The position numbers were made by a program, and so were the translations under genes. A DNA stretch of 64,000 nucleotides, taken from positions 62,001 through 126,000 of IMG/VR virus record IMGVR_UViG_3300042465_009257; one strand, 5' to 3'. Below, piece after piece: positions 1 to 8,134 of this stretch. Origin of the DNA: a virus. The notes under the pieces are model-generated. The model saw only the letters and a program-made list of their open reading frames with translations, did no database searches and was not told the DNA's origin. Position 1 is the stretch's first letter. Each line of letters begins with the position of its first letter.

Positions 1-3000
1 CTCCTGTAAATAATGACTCAATATTACCTGTCTCATCTGCCAAAGTGATTTTTGCATATTTATTCCCAGATTTTTTAGCTGTGCCGGTTTTTATCTCTTT
101 AACCTCCGCAACGACTTGGAGTCGCTCTTTTTCATAAAGTTCAGTTTTAATCTGTCCGATTTTAGAAAGGTCAGGATATTCGTCAAAGAGTTCTGAAAGG
201 GTGATACTAGGGCAGTATCCGAGGAGCTTCTTTTCGAAGAGCCATTGGGAGACCATGGGATTTTTGGAGTTCTCTTTGTAGATTTCGAAGTAGCTGGCGC
301 AATTTTTACGGAGAGTAGCCAAGCGTGATTCTTTGCCGATGGGTTTACCGTTCAGGCCAATCCATTCCAAATAACTTTTCATCATAGAAATTAGATCAAA
401 ATTATGAGACTTCCCATTTTCAAGACAATAGTTCTGTTCTTTTGTTGTAAGCTCTTTCCAGATTTTAGAACAGAGAACGGTTTTTTGTCTATCGAATGGA
501 GCAAGATCCTCCAAAACCCCACATTCAATTAAAGCTGAAATAACAGTGGAGTTAACCTTTGATTGCTGTGCCGCTTGGAATACTTCAAATAAATTTGCAG
601 TATCTTTTTGAATAAAGCTTTGAATATTGGCAATAGATTTTTCTGAAATCCCTTTAATAGCTTCTAATCCAAAACGGATATTCGGTCCCTCTAGTTTGAA
701 ATCTCTTTCAGATTTAGTCAGTGATGGGGGTAGAAGTTTCAAATTAAAAGATGGCATCTCTTGGACCAAGATGGACACTTCTTCCGCTTGGTCTTGCTTA
801 TCTTTTGATAAACGTAAAGCTTCCAAAAAGAAATGACTGGGATGATTAAACTTTAAGTATACACTTAAAGCACATAACTTGCTATAACAAAAACTGTGAG
901 AAAAATTGAAAAGATAATCCGCTGACATCAACGCTAGACTCCATAATTTCTTTCCAGCCTCAATATCAATATTATTCTCTGCACATTTGTCATAAATTTT
1001 TTGCTCCCACTGTGCAATCTCATCAACCTTCTTTTTCCCTACGATGCGCCGAATATCATCAGCTTCGCTTAAACTAAAACCAATTTTTACAAAAAGAGCC
1101 ATGAGAGATTCTTGATAAATCATAACTCCTCCAGTCTTATTCAAAATTTCATCAAACAAAGGATGAACACTTGGCTTATCTCCAACTCCATTAACATAAT
1201 CTGCATACTGATCCAAAAAGACAAAACTTCCAGGGCGGCAAATAGCCAATACCGCCGATAGATCGTTCATCGATTTTGGTTTAATTTTATTTAATCCTCT
1301 CTTTGCGCTATCGCCAGAAATCTGGAATAGATTAGATGCACTTTCTAAATTTTGGAGATGACAATAGATATCGTCCCAACTTTCATAATTAATCTTAGAA
1401 ATATCAATCCCTAATGTCTTTACGATATTATCAAAAAGAGTAACTGATTGTAATCCTAAAAGATCAAGTTTGATTGTTGAAATTTCTGCGACATGAGCAT
1501 CTGCCGAAGTTACAATTTCTCCATCATTTCCATACTGCAAAGGCATGAAATCATTAAGAGGGTAATAAGAAATAATATAAGCTGAGGCGTGACTCCCGAA
1601 ATTTTTAATACAATTCTGTAGCTTCTTCACGCACCCGAATATCTCTGGATTATTATCTGCAAATTGTTTTATCTTCTCAGATTCTTCATACGCGGCTTCA
1701 GGTCTAGCGACTTTACCGAATTTAACAGGAATTTCATCTGAATAAACTTTAACCTGCTCTTCTGATAATCCACCGATAACTTTCCCAGCGTCTTTTAATA
1801 AAGCCTTTGTAGTTTGTGTGTTATAGGTCGAAAGTTTTGCGAATTTACCTGGATATTTCCCAGTCAAATATTCAATTACTTTATCTCTAGCTTCGGCCCC
1901 GTAATCGCAATCAATATCGCATAAAGACCCTGCTAAAAAAGTAACTCCATCAATAATTGAAGTTTTTGCGCGGGAAAGAGAAATAAATCTCTCGAAATAT
2001 AATCCTTTATCAACTGGGTCTACATCTACGATTCCCACAAGATAATTGATTAAACTCCCTGCACTAGAGCCTCGTCCGAAGCCATGAGCCAATTTATTTT
2101 TACGAGCAAATCTCATCGTCATCCATACGAGTAGAATATAAGAATCAAAACTTGTTTTATCAAGCATATCTAGCTCATACTCAAATCGTTGGCGATATTC
2201 CTCTTGTCTATCTTTACTTATGTCGCCATTATTTACTTTTTCTTTATATCCATGTCTGGATAAAATACGAAGAGTTTCAATATTCGTGGCACCCTCTGGA
2301 ATATTAAATTCCAATCGATCTTCCTCATCTAACTTAAACTCAGGCAATCTTACTCCTGGTAGAAACAAATCCAAAGGAGTCTCAAACTGCTTTTCAAAAT
2401 CAGACTCTCCATCGCCCAAGATATCCTTATTTTCATTCCAACTCTCTAAGCAAAACTCTGCTGAAGAGAAAAACTCCATATTTGGCTCTTCGATTGTATT
2501 TCCACTACCAAAAGATTTTCTGTCCATTAGTTTCCGCGCTTGGAAATAAGTAAGATCTGCACGGTTCTTGTAATAACAGGTTTTAACCTCGACAGTCTTC
2601 AATCCAAACGCCTTTGCATAATCCAAAGTCTTCTCCCTGATAATCCTATCAAAGAACATATCGCAATCTTCAAGAAACATGAAGGGTTGAATCTTACCAA
2701 AATCAGGAATTGTGCTTGTTTTCCGAGTCAAGTTATTCATAACAAATCCGTCGTAATGAGGAATAGCTAATACCAATTCATCACTCCAAAGTTCCTGTAA
2801 TTTCTTCCAATCAATTCGAGCCTCTTCAAAATATCCATCTACTTGGCCATAGGTTGCCAATTTCACTAAAGATTTCCATCCGGCCTCGCTGCGAACGAAT
2901 ATAATGATTTTGGAAGAACTCTGCTTTTCCTTTTTCGTAGCGTCGTCACAAATTGAAACACGCCAGCCAAATACAAGGTTACAATTCAACGCTTTGGCTG

Positions 3001-3187
3001 CTTTATAAGCCGGGATAAACCCACCAACATTATCTTCACATAAAAACAGCGTTTTAAATCCATAATCTGCGATAATATCTTCTATGTTATCTGGCTGATC
3101 AGGTTTATTTTTTTCTCCTGATTTAATTGGAGAGATTTGAATAATACTTTTGCCGATACTCATATCGGTCTTGATAAGGGGTAGCAT
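1..3187 (-). CDS. dnaE: DNA polymerase III alpha subunit (family C replicase), 3' end outside window
   Basis: This is the replicative DNA polymerase, which copies phage DNA. The frame is open from the ATG at 3187 to the window edge (about 1060 residues seen). The catalytic acidic pair is visible as CDIDCDYG near 1920, equivalent to the PDxDxDF motif of bacterial DnaE. It is followed by the finger-domain segment around HASAYIISYYPL and GDSAKRGLNKIKPKS. Near the window edge an OB-fold-like stretch appears (VVAEVKEIKTGTAKKSGNKY). The N-terminal PHP domain is short and lacks the usual HxH metal motif, so it is probably inactive; proofreading is likely supplied by the DEDDh exonuclease encoded 5 nt upstream. 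The family is certain; the C-terminus is not visible. Confidence 0.93.
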   Translation of the reverse strand, partial: MLPLIKTDMSIGKSIIQISPIKSGEKNKPDQPDNIEDIIADYGFKTLFLCEDNVGGFIPAYKAAKALNCNLVFGWRVSICDDATKKEKQSSSKIIIFVRSEAGWKSLVKLATYGQVDGYFEEARIDWKKLQELWSDELVLAIPHYDGFVMNNLTRKTSTIPDFGKIQPFMFLEDCDMFFDRIIREKTLDYAKAFGLKTVEVKTCYYKNRADLTYFQARKLMDRKSFGSGNTIEEPNMEFFSSAEFCLESWNENKDILGDGESDFEKQFETPLDLFLPGVRLPEFKLDEEDRLEFNIPEGATNIETLRILSRHGYKEKVNNGDISKDRQEEYRQRFEYELDMLDKTSFDSYILLVWMTMRFARKNKLAHGFGRGSSAGSLINYLVGIVDVDPVDKGLYFERFISLSRAKTSIIDGVTFLAGSLCDIDCDYGAEARDKVIEYLTGKYPGKFAKLSTYNTQTTKALLKDAGKVIGGLSEEQVKVYSDEIPVKFGKVARPEAAYEESEKIKQFADNNPEIFGCVKKLQNCIKNFGSHASAYIISYYPLNDFMPLQYGNDGEIVTSADAHVAEISTIKLDLLGLQSVTLFDNIVKTLGIDISKINYESWDDIYCHLQNLESASNLFQISGDSAKRGLNKIKPKSMNDLSAVLAICRPGSFVFLDQYADYVNGVGDKPSVHPLFDEILNKTGGVMIYQESLMALFVKIGFSLSEADDIRRIVGKKKVDEIAQWEQKIYDKCAENNIDIEAGKKLWSLALMSADYLFNFSHSFCYSKLCALSVYLKFNHPSHFFLEALRLSKDKQDQAEEVSILVQEMPSFNLKLLPPSLTKSERDFKLEGPNIRFGLEAIKGISEKSIANIQSFIQKDTANLFEVFQAAQQSKVNSTVISALIECGVLEDLAPFDRQKTVLCSKIWKELTTKEQNYCLENGKSHNFDLISMMKSYLEWIGLNGKPIGKESRLATLRKNCASYFEIYKENSKNPMVSQWLFEKKLLGYCPSITLSELFDEYPDLSKIGQIKTELYEKERLQVVAEVKEIKTGTAKKSGNKYAKITLADETGNIESLFTG

Positions 3188-3192
3188 GTATT

Positions 3193-3840
3193 TTAAATAT
3201 CTAGAGCGTAAATTAGTTTATTAAGTACAGAATTTGTCAACTGGCAATCATATTCTCCTCTGTGAGTTTTATTCGGATCGACTTCAATCTGAAATTCTTT
3301 GCACATTGCTGATAGGTTACTCTTCTTCGAACCACGTGCCGGTCGGCCTATTTCCTGCATCTGTGACCCAAGAAAATTCTCAATATCTGGACGAGTTCCA
3401 TTATGATACATTCTAGACAAACATAAAGTATCAATCACTCTCTCAATATATCCATTCCAACCTCGCCAATCACCGCAATCAATAGCAAGTTTTCTAATTA
3501 AGAAAATGTCGTATCCAATAAAATTATGACCCACAACTAAATAATCAGAATTATATAAAAAAGATGAAATTTCTTCCCATACTTCTTCTTTTGGAGTCGC
3601 TAAATCGCGATACCTTTCCATACTAAACCCTGTAATTTGCGCCGCTCTCTTTCCAACTTTTAAATCTGGGTAGAGTGGATAGAGAGACTTTGCCGCCAAT
3701 ACTTTATTCCCCTGATGGATAGAGTATGCAATTTCCCAAGGACGATGTAAGTGTAAAGAAAGACCCTCTGTCTCACTATCAGCTACGAAATATTTTTGCT
3801 GAAAGTTGTGACTCAATCTGGGAATTTTAAATTTACTCAT
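3193..3840 (-). CDS. DEDDh 3'-5' exonuclease (DnaQ/epsilon-like)
   Basis: A 215-residue DnaQ-fold exonuclease, probably the proofreading partner of the family C polymerase directly downstream. Exo I is seen as VADSETEGL near residue 20 (DxE). Exo II is VGHNFIGYDIF near residue 103. Exo III is HRGEYDCQLT near residue 194, with the His and Asp that define the DEDDh type. The stop is 5 nt from the polymerase ATG, so the two are co-transcribed. The insert between Exo II and Exo III is larger than in compact epsilon subunits. A role in host DNA degradation is possible but the position favours proofreading. Confidence 0.85.
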   Translation of the reverse strand: MSKFKIPRLSHNFQQKYFVADSETEGLSLHLHRPWEIAYSIHQGNKVLAAKSLYPLYPDLKVGKRAAQITGFSMERYRDLATPKEEVWEEISSFLYNSDYLVVGHNFIGYDIFLIRKLAIDCGDWRGWNGYIERVIDTLCLSRMYHNGTRPDIENFLGSQMQEIGRPARGSKKSNLSAMCKEFQIEVDPNKTHRGEYDCQLTNSVLNKLIYALDI

Positions 3841-3843
3841 ATT

Positions 3844-4161
3844 TTATATTTTAAAGAAACTATATCCCTCCAATATTTCTACAGCATCCCGCATTTTCTC
3901 TTTTATATCTCCAGTATCAATATTCCCAATCTCATTTGCCGTCATCAAACGGAAACAATCTTCAGAACCATCAATCCCAGCAAACCTTAATCCATTTTTC
4001 CCGAAAGTCAAGACTAAAGTTATACTTTCTTCCGGCGCAGAAGCGATTTCTGAGGCCAAGTCTTGATACCGATCTATATTTTTCCAATCTGAGAGATAAG
4101 CAGCCGTTCGTTTGGCAATTAGTGACGGGGTATAAAGTTGAAATAATGAGGATATACGCAT
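3844..4161 (-). CDS. hypothetical protein, 105 aa
   Basis: I do not recognise this protein. It is 105 residues with mixed hydrophobic and acidic content, no signal peptide and no Cys/His cluster. It contains a beta-rich middle (SITLVLTFGKNGLRFAGIDG) and a C-terminal helix. The stop is 3 nt from the exonuclease start, so it belongs to the polymerase transcription unit. The start is the ATG at 4161, preceded by an A/T-rich leader without a Shine-Dalgarno sequence, as for most genes here. Confidence 0.6.
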   Translation of the reverse strand: MRISSLFQLYTPSLIAKRTAAYLSDWKNIDRYQDLASEIASAPEESITLVLTFGKNGLRFAGIDGSEDCFRLMTANEIGNIDTGDIKEKMRDAVEILEGYSFFKI

Positions 4162-4206
4162 AATTTTAAAATAAATTATTCAAATTTAACGGACAGGAGA
4201 TCATAG

Positions 4207-4222
4207 GAGGAGATATCTCCTC
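4207..4222. repeat. 16-nt perfect palindrome directly after a stop codon
   Basis: GAGGAGATATCTCCTC is a perfect 16-nt palindrome starting right after the TAA of the 78-residue gene (minus strand). In RNA it would form an 8-bp hairpin with essentially no loop. No T-tract follows, so it is not a classic terminator. It also carries an AGGAGA purine run that could mimic a ribosome site. It could be an operator or an mRNA 3'-end element. Confidence 0.5.
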
Positions 4223-4459
4223 TTATAAAAAGAAAAATTGATCCTCCGCAAAAATTACCTCAATTACCTCATACCCTTTAGCCTCATAACTTTTCTTGAC
4301 TTCCCACTCTTCGCCCTTGATGCCTTCTAAGAAGAATGGTCCTACACCGCCACGGCAATCGATACGATAGCAGCCTGTCGGAATTTTTTTAGACTCTATA
4401 GCTGGTTTAACTATATAGCCCAGATTTTTTAAAAATTGGATGGCTGATTCCTCTGTCAT
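4223..4459 (-). CDS. hypothetical protein, 78 aa
   Basis: Unrecognised small protein of 78 residues. It begins with a short helix (AIQFLKNLGY) and alternates predicted strands, with two cysteines (residues 29 and 35) but no metal-binding pair. It ends with a hydrophobic FFFL. It is encoded between the RecB-like nuclease and the exonuclease unit, with ATG start and TAA stop. The stop abuts the palindrome at 4207-4222. Confidence 0.5.
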   Translation of the reverse strand: MTEESAIQFLKNLGYIVKPAIESKKIPTGCYRIDCRGGVGPFFLEGIKGEEWEVKKSYEAKGYEVIEVIFAEDQFFFL

Positions 4460-4491
4460 AATTTTGCTTCTTACTATGAATTTTTAAGATA

Positions 4492-5484
4492 TCAAGAATT
4501 ATTTTTTAGCTCTTCTCTCCAAGCCCAACAGCCTGGATGAGAACATTGCAAAATTAAATCCCCTTCTTTCTTTATTTTATCTAATTCAATTCGATTTCTA
4601 TCCGTTTTAATAGTTTTACCATCACGGGATAAAGCAAAATAAAGGAATGGTTTCCGATAATCACAGGCCCAGTGTTCACTGCCGTCAGGCTTTTTCGCGG
4701 TAAGATCTTTTTTCCCGCAGGCCCAACTTTTTCCTGGGCCTTTATCTTTCGGAGTGTTTCCCTTAGCATCCTCAAAGGTAAGAGAGTCAATATGTTGAGA
4801 AACCTCCTTGAGCCATACAGAAAATCCTTCCATTTCCCTTTCTCCAATGGTCGGTGCTGTTTGGGTAACTTTCGGGGGAAATTTCAAAAACTGGAAATCA
4901 AATGTCACTGTTTTCCCCGGCCATAGTTGTTGGGCGGCGTAAGTGTAGAAATAATTCTGTAGATTGAAATTGAGTTCTTCTTTGCTGAACTTCTTTTTGC
5001 TTGTTTTGTAGTCAATAATCCGAACGCTGTCTTTCCCAACCGCTGCTTTGTCGATAAATCCATTTAGAGTAAACCCATCCCCCTCAAGAAGAAAATGTCG
5101 CTCAATCTCTACCGAATCTGCGCCATCACAATAAAAATCGCTTTGAATTGCCGCGAGAATAAATTGTCGGATCATCTCAAAATTGTCATGGTCGTGAACC
5201 CCTTCTTTTACGGCTAAAATGTAAGCGAGTCGTCTTGTTGCTTCATCATGCCACGGGTCCTTTAATTCTGTCATTTTCTCCACTTTCTTCCGGCGCTTGG
5301 GGTTCGAAAGGCACTCTAAAACGGCGTGCGTAACTCCACCCCTTCTTGCTCCGTCATTAGAAGTTCCTGGGATTCCGCATTCTCCATTTTTGTGTCCTTT
5401 GTAACCGTACCAGTATTTTAACGAACAATCGAAAAAAGTTTTGGTCCTACTCGGGCTTAGTTTTAATTTGGACTTTTCTGACAT
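4492..5484 (-). CDS. PD-(D/E)XK exonuclease, RecB/Cas4-like
   Basis: A 330-residue nuclease of the RecB/Cas4 branch. It starts with LSPSRTKTFFDCSLKYWY, the usual first helix of this family. The nuclease core is seen as GFIDKAAVGKDSVRIIDYKT (D...DYK, motifs II and III) followed by QNYFYTYAAQQLW (QxxxY). Cys20 and three late cysteines (in WACGKK, WACDYR and LQCSHP) could hold an Fe-S cluster as in Cas4 and AddB, but spacing is unusual and this is inference. It probably acts in recombination or end processing of replicating phage DNA, together with the RecA-like and DnaB proteins encoded upstream. Confidence 0.82.
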   Translation of the reverse strand: MSEKSKLKLSPSRTKTFFDCSLKYWYGYKGHKNGECGIPGTSNDGARRGGVTHAVLECLSNPKRRKKVEKMTELKDPWHDEATRRLAYILAVKEGVHDHDNFEMIRQFILAAIQSDFYCDGADSVEIERHFLLEGDGFTLNGFIDKAAVGKDSVRIIDYKTSKKKFSKEELNFNLQNYFYTYAAQQLWPGKTVTFDFQFLKFPPKVTQTAPTIGEREMEGFSVWLKEVSQHIDSLTFEDAKGNTPKDKGPGKSWACGKKDLTAKKPDGSEHWACDYRKPFLYFALSRDGKTIKTDRNRIELDKIKKEGDLILQCSHPGCWAWREELKNNS

Positions 5485-5501
5485 TTATTTTAAAATTTAT
5501 T

Positions 5502-5618
5502 AACTTTGGTAATTATAAAAATGCCAAAGAGGCGGCGGAAGTCTACGATAGAAAAGCTATTGAATTAAAGGGCAAGAATGCCAGAACAAACTTCCCAATA
5601 AAAACTATATTAATTTAA
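5502..5618 (+). pseudogene. remnant of an AP2-type homing endonuclease (C-terminal end only)
   Basis: The plus-strand frame from 5502 reads NFGNYKNAKEAAEVYDRKAI and then ELKGKNARTNFPI before a TAA at 5616. This matches the end of AP2 DNA-binding domains of HNH/AP2 homing endonucleases (pattern F..A.EAA..YD..A....G..AR.NFP). No start codon, nuclease domain or N-terminal half exists upstream, because the minus-strand RecB-like gene begins at 5484. It is therefore a decayed fragment. It overlaps the 3' end of the metallophosphoesterase gene by 14 nt. Confidence 0.7.
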
Positions 5619-6873
5619 TTTCAGAACCTTTAGAATAAATAATCTGTTGTAATCCCCAATCTGCGAAAAGTAGTCCTTGTCCCGCCTGGACATTTCCCAC
5701 GTAACCGGCATCTACGTGGTATTTATCAGGAGGGCATAGCGCTGGACAGATCATAACCCGAATTCCCTTAATGTCAAGAAGTTTTTCCGTATGAGTATGA
5801 CCCCCGAGAACAAAAAATTGTTCATAATTTGAAACCTCTTTTTGGTTTTCTCTCATCATAATCAATGGGAGGTCCGCCAATTTAATGCCGTCTGTGTGAG
5901 TAAAACAAATTAAAGTTTTCTCAAATCCAAAGTATTTTCTATTTAGAGGGCGATTGTCTACACTTACATTTTCGTGATTGCGGAAAAAGGCTTTAACGTA
6001 ACTACCTAGTGCATATTCTGTCAACCTAGCATGGTTCCCACAAACAATCATTACCTCAACCTTGAATTGTGACGCGAGTTTCTGAACTACGTCAGTGATC
6101 ATTTCGCAAACCTCATTGTAAAGAGTGTGCCAACTACAGGCCCCTTCTAATCTCGTCCCCTTTGTAGTGGTCACTTGTTCATTTTCAAAATGAATTAGAT
6201 CAGAACCGCATACTAGCATAACTGTCCCGATTTCTCCAACAGGCGCACTTTTAATCAGTTCGTCAACAGCGTCTTTGTAAACCTGTTTCGCGATTTCCAA
6301 GTTATAATCGCCCCATCCAGTTTCGCTCGACTTCGCGATTTTTCCTCCATGCCAGTCCTGAAGATTGAGGATGTATAGTTTCCCACCATCTTTCGGTTTG
6401 GTGTATTTGAATGATTTGGGGGCAATCTTTTCGGCATTTTTCTCAAAACCTTCCAGTAAAGACTCAAGAGCTTTCTCTTCCACCTTCTTACGGAACTCGG
6501 CCTTTACCGACCAATCACCTTTCCAAACTCCAACGCTACTCTTCACCATCTCCCAAACTTCTAAGTCTACCCGTGCAGCTTCAATTAATCCGTCTAGAGT
6601 ACTGACTCCCTTAATTTCTGCTACCGCAGTATCACCATGATCTTGGAAACCTTCAACATTCACGAATACAGTTTCAACCTCTATTCGAGGAATAGCTGCC
6701 CGCTCCTTCTTAGTCAGACTTTTATCAATCTTATTATAATAATCGTTACCTTGCGTTTTGCCAAGGCCGCGTTCGTGCCGGATATATTTACGAATATCTG
6801 TTGGATTTTCCCCAGCCAGGATCTTTCCTTTGATTTTGGCGGCGAAACTGTCAGGGTCGAATGTGTCGTGCAT
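5605..6873 (-). CDS. calcineurin-like metallophosphoesterase
   Basis: Two-metal phosphoesterase of about 422 residues. Motifs in order are DWHGGK (D-x-H), CGSDLIHFE (the GD-type Asp), IVCGNHARLTEY (GNH), FTHTDG and LGGHTHTEK (GHxH), which together supply the full metal site. The N-terminal 150 residues are charged and specific to this group. I chose the ATG at 6873, not the in-frame TTG at 6948, because the latter lies inside the upstream gene and because a near-perfect promoter ends 7 nt before the ATG. The substrate is unknown; nuclease (SbcD/Mre11-like) or nucleotide phosphatase roles are both possible. Confidence 0.85.
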   Translation of the reverse strand: MHDTFDPDSFAAKIKGKILAGENPTDIRKYIRHERGLGKTQGNDYYNKIDKSLTKKERAAIPRIEVETVFVNVEGFQDHGDTAVAEIKGVSTLDGLIEAARVDLEVWEMVKSSVGVWKGDWSVKAEFRKKVEEKALESLLEGFEKNAEKIAPKSFKYTKPKDGGKLYILNLQDWHGGKIAKSSETGWGDYNLEIAKQVYKDAVDELIKSAPVGEIGTVMLVCGSDLIHFENEQVTTTKGTRLEGACSWHTLYNEVCEMITDVVQKLASQFKVEVMIVCGNHARLTEYALGSYVKAFFRNHENVSVDNRPLNRKYFGFEKTLICFTHTDGIKLADLPLIMMRENQKEVSNYEQFFVLGGHTHTEKLLDIKGIRVMICPALCPPDKYHVDAGYVGNVQAGQGLLFADWGLQQIIYSKGSEIKLI

Positions 6874-6880
6874 CGTGAAT

Positions 6881-6909
6881 ATTATACGGTTTATAAGAGA
6901 ATTAGTCAA
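6881..6909 (-). promoter_or_regulatory. sigma70-like promoter, predicted leaderless
   Basis: TTGACT (6904-6909), 17-nt spacer, TATAAT (6881-6886) on the minus strand. The ATG at 6873 begins 7 nt after the -10, so transcription should start at the start codon. The -35 lies over the stop region of the upstream gene. Confidence 0.8.
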
Positions 6910-7498
6910 TGCTCCATTGTTGGGCAATTGCTTCCGCCATTCCTTCAAAACTTTTAGAGCGAATTTTCCAACGATCTGGTCCTGGAGGAGCGCGGTGAAT
7001 AGCAGACCATAGTTTATGTTCTTCGGTTCCTTTAACAGGAGGAGTCAATTTATGAGTCGGAACTAGCGGGGGTAAATTCTTTAGCCAAAAACAAGTTGCC
7101 TTAAAGGCCAGATCGCCAAACCACCAAGGCTGAACAATACAATCTGGCTTTCGATAACGGCTCGACATAATACCAATTGGATTTTCTACCGCAATTTTGG
7201 GGATTGGAGCATTAATGAGTTTCATAAAAAACTCAATTGCTGCTTGTTGTGATCCATCTGCAATCTTTTGAGGAAACCATCTCGCGCCACTCACGCAAAG
7301 ATGAGTGCATTCGGGGTGAAAAATAGCAAGATCCCATCCATCTTCTAAATGATTCATCACATCATCTTGAATATGAAAAGGAGAACCGTCATCAGCGGGA
7401 AGAATGTCAAGGCTCCAAGCATCATGGCCAAGTTTTCTAAAAGCTTCCCGAATTGTTCCGCTTGATTCACAGCCAACGAGGATTTTAAGTTTTTTCAT
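6902..7498 (-). CDS. DNA cytosine methyltransferase-like protein
   Basis: A 198-residue Rossmann protein. The N-terminus (KILVGCESSGTIREAFRKLG) fits the cofactor-binding first motif of C5-methyltransferases. AIFHPECTHL sits where the catalytic PC loop is expected, with an inserted residue (P-E-C). VENPIGIMSSRYRKP matches the ENV/ENP motif. The IVQPWWFGDLAFKATCFW segment is typical of a phage-borne group usually annotated as cytosine-specific methyltransferase. It is too short for a full target-recognition domain, so activity is uncertain. The start codon overlaps the HNH gene stop (ATGA). Confidence 0.6.
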   Translation of the reverse strand: MKKLKILVGCESSGTIREAFRKLGHDAWSLDILPADDGSPFHIQDDVMNHLEDGWDLAIFHPECTHLCVSGARWFPQKIADGSQQAAIEFFMKLINAPIPKIAVENPIGIMSSRYRKPDCIVQPWWFGDLAFKATCFWLKNLPPLVPTHKLTPPVKGTEEHKLWSAIHRAPPGPDRWKIRSKSFEGMAEAIAQQWSID

Positions 7499-8130
7499 TT
7501 TTGTTTTGAATTTCTAATTTGCATTACCGCATCCTCAATATTCATTCCTTTTGTAGTGATTCTATATCTCAATTTTTCATAATCTACTTCTAAAGTCTCC
7601 GATAGCTCCACCATTGTAATTTCACGCCCTTGGTAATTAATAATATTATTATTCCTTTTATTTCTGCCCTGCTCTTTTAAAGATGACCATTTACAATTTT
7701 CAATACTGTATCCTTTATTATTATCTTTTCTATCTAAAGTTTTTCCTTCGGGCCTTTCCCCCATATCCAATAAAAATAAACTAAAATCTTTCCATCTTTC
7801 TTCTATGGTAATTCCTCTTCCTCCATAGTCTTTATACCTTTTCTTGTTTTTTTGATTGACTCTAGCCCACATTGATTCCCAAGATGAATAGGTTGGGCTT
7901 TTTATACTATTTTTAATATGCCCATGTTTAATACTTCTCTCTCCAATGTTATCCATGAATTCTTGAGCTAAACATCCGCAACTTTTTATTTTTCCGCTAG
8001 TTACACTCCACCGTAAATATTCCTTTTCTTTCCCGCAGTCACATTTAAAAAGATAAAGACGGTTTCCAACGTATTTTACTACTGTCAGTCGTTCAAATTT
8101 TAGCCCAGTTTGAAGATATTCTCTTGCCAT
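7495..8130 (-). CDS. HNH homing endonuclease
   Basis: A 211-residue free-standing phage HNH nuclease. It has an N-terminal Cys cluster (FKCDCGKEKEYL, KSCGCL). The core includes YSSWESMWARVNQKNKKRYK, then YGGRGI, LDRKDNNKGY and ENCKWSSLKEQGRN (the N...N/H metal part). A C-terminal helix-turn-helix-like NUMOD segment follows (GREITMVELSETLEVDYEKL). It lies between primase and methyltransferase-like genes, 4 nt after the former and overlapping the latter by ATGA, in the same orientation; it was probably inserted there. I chose the ATG at 8130; a longer TTG start would overlap the primase. Confidence 0.88.
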   Translation of the reverse strand: MAREYLQTGLKFERLTVVKYVGNRLYLFKCDCGKEKEYLRWSVTSGKIKSCGCLAQEFMDNIGERSIKHGHIKNSIKSPTYSSWESMWARVNQKNKKRYKDYGGRGITIEERWKDFSLFLLDMGERPEGKTLDRKDNNKGYSIENCKWSSLKEQGRNKRNNNIINYQGREITMVELSETLEVDYEKLRYRITTKGMNIEDAVMQIRNSKQK

Positions 8131-8134
8131 ATTT

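Noticed and set aside
3200-3240. Promoter for the polymerase gene (TTGACA at 3235-3240)
   Set aside because: The best -10 (ACTAAT) is poor and lies inside the exonuclease coding sequence; kept only as a weak possibility.
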